Below are positions 1-5,576 of a stretch of 5,576 nucleotides of DNA, piece by piece (within the stretch, counting starts at the first letter, position 1; each line of letters begins with the position of its first letter). Location of the stretch: contig JAKSBO010001112.1 of NCBI GenBank assembly GCA_022361095.1, positions 1 to 5,576 on the forward strand, written 5' to 3'. The DNA comes from Desulfobacterales bacterium. Its GTDB lineage: Bacteria > Desulfobacterota > Desulfobacteria > Desulfobacterales > Desulfobacteraceae. Below the pieces are notes generated by a model that was not told the origin of the DNA, did no database searches, and was given only the letters and a program-made list of their open reading frames with translations. A program made the position numbers and the translations under genes.

Positions 1-106
1 CATGTATATCCAGCACACTAAAATGGTTAAAAAAACAAGACAGAACCTTTGCCTGCCGGGCATCCATAAACGTAAACGGGAAAAAATAAAAATTTATCAT
101 AACATC

Positions 107-2383
107 TTACACCTTTTGATCGTGAACCAGGATCCCCATCTCATCCAGTTGTTTACGGATCCTGTCTGCTTTCCGGAAATCTTTTTGCTGCCGGGCGGCA
201 TCCCGTTCGGCCATGAGCGCCGCCACCTCGGATGAGTACGCAGCTTTTCTGTTGAAATCAAATATATTGAGCACGGCGTCCACATCTTTGAAGCATTTAA
301 GCAGGCGTTGCGCCCCACCCTGCCCGACCTGACCATCAACAACCATCCGGTTGATCTTCTTTACCCCGGATAAAAGACCGGACACCAGGACAGGCACCTT
401 AAGATCATTTGCTATGGCATCCATCATGCCCTGGCGCAGATCATAGGTGACATGCTGGATTTCCTCTTCATTGGACGGACCCGACACATGGCCAAGGGAT
501 TCAATACAACGGTTGATCCGTGACAGGACTGTTTTGGCATCATCCAGGCTTTTTCTGGATAACAGCAGGGGCTTTCTGTAATGGGCGGAGAGCAGCCAGA
601 AACGAATGGTTTTCTCGTCCCACCCCATCTCAACCAGCCGGTCCAGGGTCAGAGCGTCGATATCATCCGTATCCAGGGAACCGTCATACTGCACCGGATG
701 GCAATGCATCCAGACCCTGGCAAAAGAACCGCCGGCAGCTCCGGCAATGGCAATTTCATTTTCATGGTGGGGAAACATCAATTCCCGTGAGCCCGTATGA
801 ATATCAAAGTCGGCGCCAAGAAACGTTGACGCAAGGGCGGCACACTGCAGATGAAGGGACGGCCGGACATTGCCCCATTCCGTTTTAACGCCTAAGCCCT
901 GTTTCAGCTCCGGCAGCGTTACCCGTTTGAGCAGGGTAAAGTCCCTGGGATTGTTCTTTTCATATTCATCCAGGTCCACCGTGGCCCCCACCCGGATCTT
1001 GTTGACATCTACCCGTGACAACCGGCCGTAATCCCCAAAGCTTGCCAAATCAAAGTATACGGAATGCAGTTTTTCATAGGCATGGTTGTTGACAAGCAGT
1101 TTCCTTGTCAAATCCGTCATCTCGGCAAAATGATCCGACACTTTGGGATAGCCTTGGGCCGGCCGCATGCCCAGCCGTGACAAATCATCCAGAAAAGCAT
1201 CAATAAAAGGCTGGGTAAATTCCTGGGGTGTGGTTTTTGCCTGTCTGGCTCCCTCAATGGTTTTATCGTCATAATCGGTAATATTAACGATATGTTTAAC
1301 CTTCACATCCTGGTATTCAAGATAGCGGATGAGCAGGTCCGTAAACGCATGACGCCTGAAATGGGTAATATCCTGGCGCCGATGAACCGTAGGGCCGCAG
1401 GTGTATACCCCCACTTCCTTGTCGCCCTGGGGGTTTAAGGACTCTTTTTTTCCGCCCAGGGAATTATGGACGGCGAGATGAATATTCTTCTTTACGCTGA
1501 AAAGCCCGGTGGAGAGGTAACGCTCACCTGAATCCGGAAAAATGACAACAACGACCCCCTTTTGAAGGCGCTTGGCTTGATCCAGAGCCACCGCCATGGC
1601 AGCCCCCGAGCTCATACCCACAAACAGGCCCTCTTTTGCAGCCAATTGGCGGGCAGCCTCAAAAGCCGGTTCATCATCAATGTGGACGATTTCACCCAAC
1701 AGGGTTTTATCAAAAATCTCAGGGGTATACGACTCTTTCATATTTTTAAGTCCCTGGATACCGTGGCCCAGGTAAGGTTCCGAACAGATTACCCGGGCAG
1801 GATGGTCCTGGTCCTTAAAGTACCGGGACAGCCCCATCAGTGTCCCCGAGGTCCCCACCGTCGCCACCACGGCATCTACCCGGCCGTTGGTCTGGGCCAT
1901 GATTTCAGGCCCCGTGGTGTAATAGTGGGCTTTCCAATTGGCATCATTATTATATTGATCCGTAAGGAAATATTTATCCGGATATTCCCTGGCCAGACGG
2001 TAAGCCTCTTCAATGGCCCCGTCCGATCCCAGGTGCCTTGGCGTAAGAATAATCCGGGCCCCCCGGGCTTTTAGTATTTGTTTTCGCTCCTCACTGGCAC
2101 TTTCGGACATGGCCAGTGCCAGTTTGTAACCTTTGACCGCACAGATCATGGCAAGCCCGATGCCCGTATTTCCGGAGGTGGCTTCAATGACGGTTTTTTC
2201 CGGGGTCAAGGTACCGTCTGCCTCGGCCTGGTTTATCATATAAAGGGCAGCCCTGTCCTTGATGGACCCGCCCGGGTTCATATATTCAAGCTTGGCCAGG
2301 ATCGTAACACCCGGCACAGGATTAAGTGTCTGAATTTTTACAAGCGGGGTGTTGCCGATTGAATCAATAATGCTGGCATACAT
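107..2383 (-). CDS. Fusion of cysteine synthase (PLP-dependent) with a cysteinyl-tRNA synthetase-like domain lacking HIGH and KMSKS
   Basis: 758 residues from the ATG at 2383, chosen because AGAGAGGA lies 5 nt upstream and IGNTPLV, typical of the family N-terminus, follows at once; a longer reading from a TTG at 2431 adds 16 unconserved residues. Residues 1-~300 are a cysteine synthase (O-acetylserine or O-phosphoserine plus sulfide to cysteine): NPGGSIKDR with the presumed PLP lysine K42, TSGNTG at 69-74, phosphate loop GTSGTLMG at 177-184 (CysM-like), PDSGERY at 283-289. Residues ~300-758 align with CysRS from VHNSL (305-309) to the C-terminal helix ending at HDQKV. Zinc ligands are kept (C329, C514, H539, E543, matching E. 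coli C28, C209, H234, E238), as is NITD (367-370). HIGH is replaced by DITH (338-341) and KMSKS by LDTDD (570-574), so tRNA charging is unlikely. The usual final GTTWRRK-like tail is absent. Pipelines may name it cysS or cysK. Family assignment of both halves is secure; the function of the second half is not. Confidence 0.93.
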   Translation of the reverse strand: MYASIIDSIGNTPLVKIQTLNPVPGVTILAKLEYMNPGGSIKDRAALYMINQAEADGTLTPEKTVIEATSGNTGIGLAMICAVKGYKLALAMSESASEERKQILKARGARIILTPRHLGSDGAIEEAYRLAREYPDKYFLTDQYNNDANWKAHYYTTGPEIMAQTNGRVDAVVATVGTSGTLMGLSRYFKDQDHPARVICSEPYLGHGIQGLKNMKESYTPEIFDKTLLGEIVHIDDEPAFEAARQLAAKEGLFVGMSSGAAMAVALDQAKRLQKGVVVVIFPDSGERYLSTGLFSVKKNIHLAVHNSLGGKKESLNPQGDKEVGVYTCGPTVHRRQDITHFRRHAFTDLLIRYLEYQDVKVKHIVNITDYDDKTIEGARQAKTTPQEFTQPFIDAFLDDLSRLGMRPAQGYPKVSDHFAEMTDLTRKLLVNNHAYEKLHSVYFDLASFGDYGRLSRVDVNKIRVGATVDLDEYEKNNPRDFTLLKRVTLPELKQGLGVKTEWGNVRPSLHLQCAALASTFLGADFDIHTGSRELMFPHHENEIAIAGAAGGSFARVWMHCHPVQYDGSLDTDDIDALTLDRLVEMGWDEKTIRFWLLSAHYRKPLLLSRKSLDDAKTVLSRINRCIESLGHVSGPSNEEEIQHVTYDLRQGMMDAIANDLKVPVLVSGLLSGVKKINRMVVDGQVGQGGAQRLLKCFKDVDAVLNIFDFNRKAAYSSEVAALMAERDAARQQKDFRKADRIRKQLDEMGILVHDQKV

Positions 2384-2388
2384 GCGTA

Positions 2389-2396
2389 TCCTCTCT
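2389..2396 (-). promoter_or_regulatory. Ribosome binding site of the cysteine synthase/CysRS-like fusion
   Basis: On the minus strand AGAGAGGA ends 5 nt before the ATG at 2383. It decides the start in favour of this ATG over the in-frame TTG at 2431, which has no purine-rich site in front and would begin inside the 14-bp palindrome. Confidence 0.8.
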
Positions 2397-2410
2397 TTAC
2401 CGGGGAATCC

Positions 2411-2449
2411 GGCCGCGGTTCTTTTGTACAAAAGCCAAGCGTTCCGGCC
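2411..2449 (-). promoter_or_regulatory. Perfect 14-bp palindrome inside a larger possible leader hairpin
   Basis: CTTTTGTACAAAAG at 2421-2434 is its own reverse complement. It is flanked by GG/CC (2417-2418 with 2435-2436) and by GGCCG (2411-2415) with CGGCC (2445-2449), so the whole stretch could fold as an interrupted hairpin. It lies 38 nt upstream of the start codon of the fusion gene, where it could be a dimeric-repressor operator or a structured 5' leader. The symmetry is seen directly; the role is inferred, and I do not recognise a regulator for this sequence. Confidence 0.45.
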
Positions 2450-2472
2450 TGGAGCCGATTTGCGCAGCGGCC

Positions 2473-2502
2473 TTGACTTTTCAAGTATAAAATGGCTTTA
2501 TA
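2473..2502 (+). promoter_or_regulatory. Candidate sigma-70 promoter of lptD
   Basis: TTGACT (2473-2478) matches five of six bases of the -35 consensus. At 18 bp lies TTTATA (2497-2502), and TATACA follows two bases later at a longer spacing. This is about 50-80 nt upstream of the lptD start. The -10 match is only moderate, so the exact hexamer is uncertain. The -35 box sits in the small inverted repeat CTTGA-N4-TCAAG (2472-2485). Confidence 0.45.
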
Positions 2503-2503
2503 C
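2485..2503. promoter_or_regulatory. Operator-like inverted repeat GTATAAA-N5-TTTATAC
   Basis: Two perfect 7-bp arms, GTATAAA (2485-2491) and TTTATAC (2497-2503), are separated by ATGGC. The element covers the spacer and -10 area of the lptD promoter candidate, and on the other strand gives TATACT, a good -10-like hexamer facing the fusion gene but without a clear -35. It could be a regulator site or simply overlapping AT-rich -10 elements of two divergent promoters. Confidence 0.4.
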
Positions 2504-2551
2504 AGTAATTTTATTTGATAGGCAATTTATTAAACAGGACCATTTTCACGT

Positions 2552-4777
2552 ATGGTGTCATGCAAAAGAGTGCTGTGCCGGATATGTATTGTCCAGGCTG
2601 TTATTATATTTTTTTCAGGCCAGGCTTTTTGTTTTTCCGCATCCCTCCCCACCCAAAAGGTGTCCTGGCACATCCAGGCCCGGCAGGTGAGTTACGAAGA
2701 GACACGCAAGCTTTACATTGCTGAAAATGATGTGGTGATTACCGGGGGCAAAACACGCCTGGAAGCCGATTATGTCGAATTCTCTGATGTAACCAAAGAC
2801 GCATTTGCCAAAGGCAATGTCCTGCTTATTTCAGGAAACGACACCATTACCTGCAAGTCCATGAATATCAACTTAGCCTCAGAAACAGGCACAATCAACC
2901 AGGGCACCATATTCATCCAGGACAATAACTATTATATTTCAGGTGAAAAACTTCAAAAAACCGGTGAATTCACCTATGACGCAGAAAAAGGATCAATTAC
3001 CACCTGCGAAGGGGATACACCCGACTGGAAAATCACAGGGAAAGACATTGAAGTAACCATTGACGGATACGGCCACGCCAGCCATGCCGTCCTCTGGGCA
3101 AAAAAAATGCCGACCCTCTATGCGCCCTACTTTATATTTCCAGCCAAAACCAAACGTCAGACAGGGCTTTTGATCCCCATGGCAGGGTATTCTGACGAGA
3201 TGGGGTTTGAATACCAGCAACCGCTGTTTTTAGCGCTTTCGGACAGTACCGACGCCACCTTATACCCCTATTATATGTCGAACAGGGGGCTAATGCTCTC
3301 CGGTGAATTCAGATATGTACTCTCCCCGGAATCCAAAGGGATGATCATGATGAGCCATCTCAACGATAGAACCACTGGAGATGACACGGATGAAAACGAA
3401 ATGTACAACATTTCAAGCACACCCGACCGTACCAACCATGACCGCTACTGGTTTCGAATGAAGCATGACCAGGAGCTGTGGTATGGGTTTAACGCCAAAC
3501 TGGACATTGATTATGTCTCTGATATGGATTATCTGCGGACCTTTGGAGACGGTTATGCAGGATTTGACAGCACGGATCATGCATTTGAAAAAATGTTCGG
3601 CCGGGATCTGGACTCAACCACCGATTATACCCGGGAAAACAGCCTGCTGATATCAAAGCACTGGTTCTCATACGGCCTGAATATAGAAGCATTGTGGTAT
3701 GACGATATTGAAGCCCGGCAGACAGACACAGAGGATACCACCCTGCAGACCCTTCCCTCGGTTGAATTTTTTGCAGCCCGCCAGAAAGTTGCAGAGCATT
3801 TTGGATTGTATTATAAAATGGATTCGGAATTTAAATCTTTTTACCGCCAGGACACCACGGCCACAGAGGTTAACGGCAGAAGGGCCGACATTCATCCGGT
3901 ATTTTATTATCCCATAAAATTCGGCAAGGCATTTTTTCTGGAACCCTATGCCGGTGTCAGGGGAACCTTATGGGATACGGAAAATTTTACGGACAGCGAC
4001 GGTGATGATTCGGATACCAGGACCCGGGGGCTCTATGAAATGGGGCTTGACCTGTCAACCACCCTGAGCCGTGTATTCACATTAAACACGGATTTTGCCG
4101 AAAAAATCGAGCATAAAGTTGTGCCCAGACTGGAATATGACTATATCCCCTTTGTGGATCAGGAGGATCTGCCCGATTTTGACAGCATAGACGAGATTTC
4201 AGAAGAAAATATCATTACCTGGTCTTTGACCAATACATTTACCTCCAGAAAGACAATAACAGATGAAAACGGGAATGAATCCAGGATATACAAGGAACTG
4301 TTCTGGTTCAAACTTTCCCAGGGCTATGACATCAGGTATGAACAAGACGGGGATGATGCCGCAGATGATCCCTGGCAGGACTTGACATTAAAATATGAAT
4401 TAAATCCGATGCGATACCTGAAATCGAACGGCACCATCGCCTTTGACCCCAACACCAGTCATTTCACAAAGATCCAGGTGGGGGGCACGGTATCAGACAA
4501 CAGAGGGGACAGCATCAACCTCTCCTACCGGTATTCAACAGAATATTCACATACCTGGAAAACAAAAATCAGCACCAATCTGGTGCCGGATGTATTGAAA
4601 GCTTATTATTCAGTTGAAACCGATCTTGAAGACAAAAAAACCGTTCAAACCGGTGCAGGTATTGCCATCAACCAGCCGTGCTGGGGATTAAACCTGGGGT
4701 TTAAAGACAAATCTGCAGACAAATCATTTGCCTTCATGGTAATCTTAAAAGGTATCGGAGGATTCGGCACACAATGA
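2552..4777 (+). CDS. lptD: LPS-assembly protein LptD (OstA), outer-membrane LPS translocon
   Basis: 741 residues. LptD is the beta-barrel that, with the lipoprotein LptE, inserts lipopolysaccharide into the outer leaflet of the outer membrane, receiving it from LptA. Residues 1-~30 are a signal peptide (basic CKRVLCR, then a hydrophobic stretch to about A30). Residues ~39-150 form the periplasmic OstA/LptA-like beta-jellyroll. The linker TTCEGDTPDW (150-159) and PYFIFPAKTKRQTGLLIP (192-209) are strong family signatures. Residues ~215-741 are the barrel, ending in ILKGIGGFGTQ, as LptD proteins often do. C152 aligns with E. coli C173 and C710 with C725, so one of the two inter-domain disulfides is preserved; the C31/C724 pair is not seen. 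Several predicted loops are very acidic (DSDGDDSD at 481-488; 597-606). The start at 2552 has a weakly spaced AGGA (2536-2539); the GTG next to it is an alternative. Its last codon overlaps the next gene. No LptE gene is visible here. Confidence 0.93.
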   Translation: MVSCKRVLCRICIVQAVIIFFSGQAFCFSASLPTQKVSWHIQARQVSYEETRKLYIAENDVVITGGKTRLEADYVEFSDVTKDAFAKGNVLLISGNDTITCKSMNINLASETGTINQGTIFIQDNNYYISGEKLQKTGEFTYDAEKGSITTCEGDTPDWKITGKDIEVTIDGYGHASHAVLWAKKMPTLYAPYFIFPAKTKRQTGLLIPMAGYSDEMGFEYQQPLFLALSDSTDATLYPYYMSNRGLMLSGEFRYVLSPESKGMIMMSHLNDRTTGDDTDENEMYNISSTPDRTNHDRYWFRMKHDQELWYGFNAKLDIDYVSDMDYLRTFGDGYAGFDSTDHAFEKMFGRDLDSTTDYTRENSLLISKHWFSYGLNIEALWYDDIEARQTDTEDTTLQTLPSVEFFAARQKVAEHFGLYYKMDSEFKSFYRQDTTATEVNGRRADIHPVFYYPIKFGKAFFLEPYAGVRGTLWDTENFTDSDGDDSDTRTRGLYEMGLDLSTTLSRVFTLNTDFAEKIEHKVVPRLEYDYIPFVDQEDLPDFDSIDEISEENIITWSLTNTFTSRKTITDENGNESRIYKELFWFKLSQGYDIRYEQDGDDAADDPWQDLTLKYELNPMRYLKSNGTIAFDPNTSHFTKIQVGGTVSDNRGDSINLSYRYSTEYSHTWKTKISTNLVPDVLKAYYSVETDLEDKKTVQTGAGIAINQPCWGLNLGFKDKSADKSFAFMVILKGIGGFGTQ
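4757..4777 (+). promoter_or_regulatory. Start region of the NusG-like gene: GGAGGA and ATGA stop-start overlap with lptD
   Basis: GGAGGA (4757-4762) lies within the last codons of lptD, 11 nt before the ATG at 4774. That ATG shares bases with the lptD stop TGA (4775-4777). The arrangement indicates translational coupling and one transcript for the two genes. Confidence 0.7.
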
Positions 4778-5298
4778 AAGACAATGCCCTTTGGTTTGCC
4801 TTGCTGACCCGAAGCAATTTCGAGCAGACAGTATATTCCCGCATAAGCAAAAAAAAAATAGATGCGTTCCTGCCCAGGACAAGAAAGCCCAGCAAAAGGA
4901 AAGACCGCAAGCTTATGATTGAAACCCCGCTGTTTCCCGGGTACGTGTTTGTAAAATCCACCATGGCACCGGTGGACCAGTTACCCATTTTAAAAACCGT
5001 GGGTGCCGTCAGACTTATAGGAAACTCTGCCGGCCCCTTACCCGTACCCGAGTACCAAATCGAGTCACTCAAGCTGTTAACATCTGTAGCCCAGGATCTG
5101 ATTACAGGCAGCATGATTGAGTTAAAAAAAGGAGATCCGGTAATGATCCTCGAAGGCCCCATGGCCGGGCTGAAAGGTGAATTTTTTGAGCATAAGGGCA
5201 AGGGCAGGATCATCATCAAAGTAGACCTGTTAGGGCGCTATGCAGGCGTAGAGGTGGATTTTGACATGGTTGAAAAAATACCGGATCTCTTATCTTAA
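4774..5298 (+). CDS. NusG-family specialised transcription elongation/antitermination factor (RfaH/UpxY/LoaP-like paralogue)
   Basis: 174 residues. The NGN domain spans about residues 5-105: WFALLTRSNFEQTV at 7-20, FLPR at 32-35 and PLFPGYVFVK at 52-61, the typical core strand that sits on RNA polymerase. A KOW motif follows at about 118-145 (KGDPVMILEGPMAGLKGEF), and the C-terminal domain ends at 174. NusG proteins bridge the RNA polymerase clamp and reduce pausing; paralogues such as RfaH and UpxY act on long polysaccharide or LPS operons. I favour a paralogue over housekeeping NusG because it overlaps lptD rather than sitting between secE and the ribosomal protein genes, and the sequence is divergent, with the basic stretch TRKPSKRKDRK (36-46) before the core strand. 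The target operon is not in the window. Residues 26-28 are encoded by an uninterrupted run of ten A. Family is certain; the subfamily is inferred. Confidence 0.88.
   Translation: MKDNALWFALLTRSNFEQTVYSRISKKKIDAFLPRTRKPSKRKDRKLMIETPLFPGYVFVKSTMAPVDQLPILKTVGAVRLIGNSAGPLPVPEYQIESLKLLTSVAQDLITGSMIELKKGDPVMILEGPMAGLKGEFFEHKGKGRIIIKVDLLGRYAGVEVDFDMVEKIPDLLS
4849..4858 (+). repeat. A10 homopolymer in the NusG-like coding sequence
   Basis: AGC is followed by ten A and then TA, read as S-K-K-K-I at residues 25-29. Loss of one A puts TAG directly after the three lysines. Gain of one A opens a short out-of-frame tail that stops near position 4920. Runs of this length are known slippage sites for polymerases; whether slippage occurs here is not shown. 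Confidence 0.85.
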
Positions 5299-5327
5299 CA
5301 TCCGAACGAAAACCTGGAAATTTTGTT

Positions 5328-5356
5328 GGGGCATGATCATAAGCCCTTGACTTTTT
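5328..5356 (+). terminator. Weak candidate terminator after the lptD-nusG-like unit
   Basis: GGGC (5329-5332) can pair with GCCC (5343-5346), extended by one G-T pair, around a loop containing ATGATCAT. A short T-rich stretch (5352-5356) follows. The stem is only 4-5 bp and the T-run is not adjacent, so termination would be weak. The same bases overlap the promoter candidate of the next gene. Confidence 0.25.
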
Positions 5357-5375
5357 GATGCATATTCATTAAAAC
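5347..5375 (+). promoter_or_regulatory. Candidate sigma-70 promoter of the IHF/HU gene
   Basis: TTGACT (5347-5352) and TAAAAC (5370-5375) are 17 bp apart, 43 nt upstream of the start codon. The -35 region shares the 11-mer CCTTGACTTTT with the candidate promoter of lptD. The -10 is a four-of-six match. Confidence 0.4.
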
Positions 5376-5417
5376 CGCTGAAAAAACTTTTTAGCTGTTT
5401 AATATATTTGAGGTTCT

Positions 5418-5576
5418 ATGAATAAACTTGAATTGATCTCCACATTGAAGGATCGGGCGAATCTGACCAAATCAGAAGCAGCCGATGTTATAAAAATATT
5501 TTTTGATTCCCTGTCAGAGGCTTTTGTCAAAGGCGAGCGGGTAGAAATAAGAGGGCTTTGCAGTTTTCATATCAAA
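5418..5576 (+). CDS. IHF/HU-family DNA-bending protein, N-terminal 53 residues (cut by window end)
   Basis: The product begins MNKLELISTLK and continues with LTKSEAADVIKIFFDSLSEA, the two-helix dimerisation segment of the HU/IHF fold. It then reads KGERVEIRGLCSFHIK, the first beta strands (IHF-beta usually reads GERIEIRGFGSF). About 40 residues, including the DNA-intercalating arm with its proline, lie beyond the window. The ERVEIRG segment resembles IHF subunit beta more than HU, but subunit type cannot be settled from half a protein. GAGGT (5410-5414) is a rather close ribosome site, 3 nt from the ATG. IHF bends DNA at specific sites in transcription, replication and recombination. The phenylalanine-glycine pair of GFGSF is leucine-cysteine here, leaving an unusual cysteine in the core. 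Confidence 0.88.
   Translation, partial: MNKLELISTLKDRANLTKSEAADVIKIFFDSLSEAFVKGERVEIRGLCSFHIK

Noticed and set aside
1..106. Possible terminator or small gene downstream of the fusion gene
   Set aside because: Only a 4-bp stem (TGCC/GGCA on the minus strand), far from the T-run, and no reading frame with a ribosome site; nothing firm can be called.
1562..2362. Plus-strand open frames of 94-170 codons opposite the cysteine synthase half
   Set aside because: They lie antisense to a strongly conserved coding region, have no recognisable domain and no good ribosome sites.
2384..2431. Longer start for the fusion gene (TTG at 2431, 16 extra residues)
   Set aside because: No ribosome site in front, the codon falls in the palindrome, and the ATG at 2383 has a good site and fits the family N-terminus.
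2418..2437. Resemblance of TTTTGTACAAAAG to the core of recombinational-cloning attB1 sites
   Set aside because: The match is short, centred on a symmetric low-complexity palindrome, and the flanks differ; no vector or integrase sequence is present.
2410..2440. T-box riboswitch-like GAACCGCGG on the minus strand before a cysteine gene
   Set aside because: The AGGGTGG half of the T-box core, the specifier stem and a following terminator are not seen; T-boxes are mainly a Gram-positive device.
2552..2650. Lipoprotein signal in LptD (cysteine at residue 27)
   Set aside because: The residues before it (GQAF) do not fit a lipobox, and LptD is processed by signal peptidase I; FSA at 28-30 is a better cleavage site.
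5376..5397. A/T-rich hairpin GCT-AAAAA/TTTTT-AGC before the IHF-like gene
   Set aside because: The stem is nearly all A-T with a bulge and a very small loop, and it lies between promoter candidate and start; not a credible terminator.

Overview
The window holds four protein genes and one divergent regulatory region. It looks like a chromosomal piece of a Gram-negative bacterium: there is an outer-membrane LptD for lipopolysaccharide export, an IHF/HU-type protein, strong Shine-Dalgarno sites and moderate GC. The style of the LptD and of the IHF start, and the pairing of cysteine synthase with a CysRS-like module, suggest a sulfate-reducing Desulfobacterota lineage (Desulfobacterales-like). 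That placement is an inference from the protein sequences; no marker gene proves it.

Layout. Positions 107-2383 (minus strand) carry a 758-residue fusion. Its N-terminal ~300 residues are a PLP-dependent cysteine synthase with the catalytic lysine and cofactor loops intact. The rest is a nearly full-length class I cysteinyl-tRNA synthetase fold. In that second half both ATP-handling signatures are replaced (HIGH by DITH, KMSKS by LDTDD), while all four zinc/cysteine-binding ligands are kept. It therefore looks like a cysteine-binding pseudo-synthetase joined to the enzyme that makes cysteine, possibly a built-in product sensor. This is the most interesting item in the window. Positions 1-106, downstream of it, show no gene and no convincing terminator.

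Positions 2384-2551 are a divergent intergenic region. They contain a perfect 14-bp palindrome, a 19-bp operator-like inverted repeat, and a TTGACT-type promoter candidate for the rightward genes. Rightward, lptD (2552-4777) overlaps by four bases (ATGA) a gene for a NusG-family specialised elongation factor (4774-5298). That pair looks like a translationally coupled two-gene unit linking LPS export with an RfaH/UpxY-like regulator. The NusG paralogue has a run of ten A in its early coding sequence. A 119-bp gap (5299-5417) with a weak hairpin and a second TTGACT promoter candidate leads to the start of an IHF/HU-family gene, which is cut by the window end.

How they fit: one side makes (and perhaps senses) cysteine. 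The other side builds the outer membrane and carries two transcription/nucleoid factors. The only visible connection between the two sides is the shared divergent control region.
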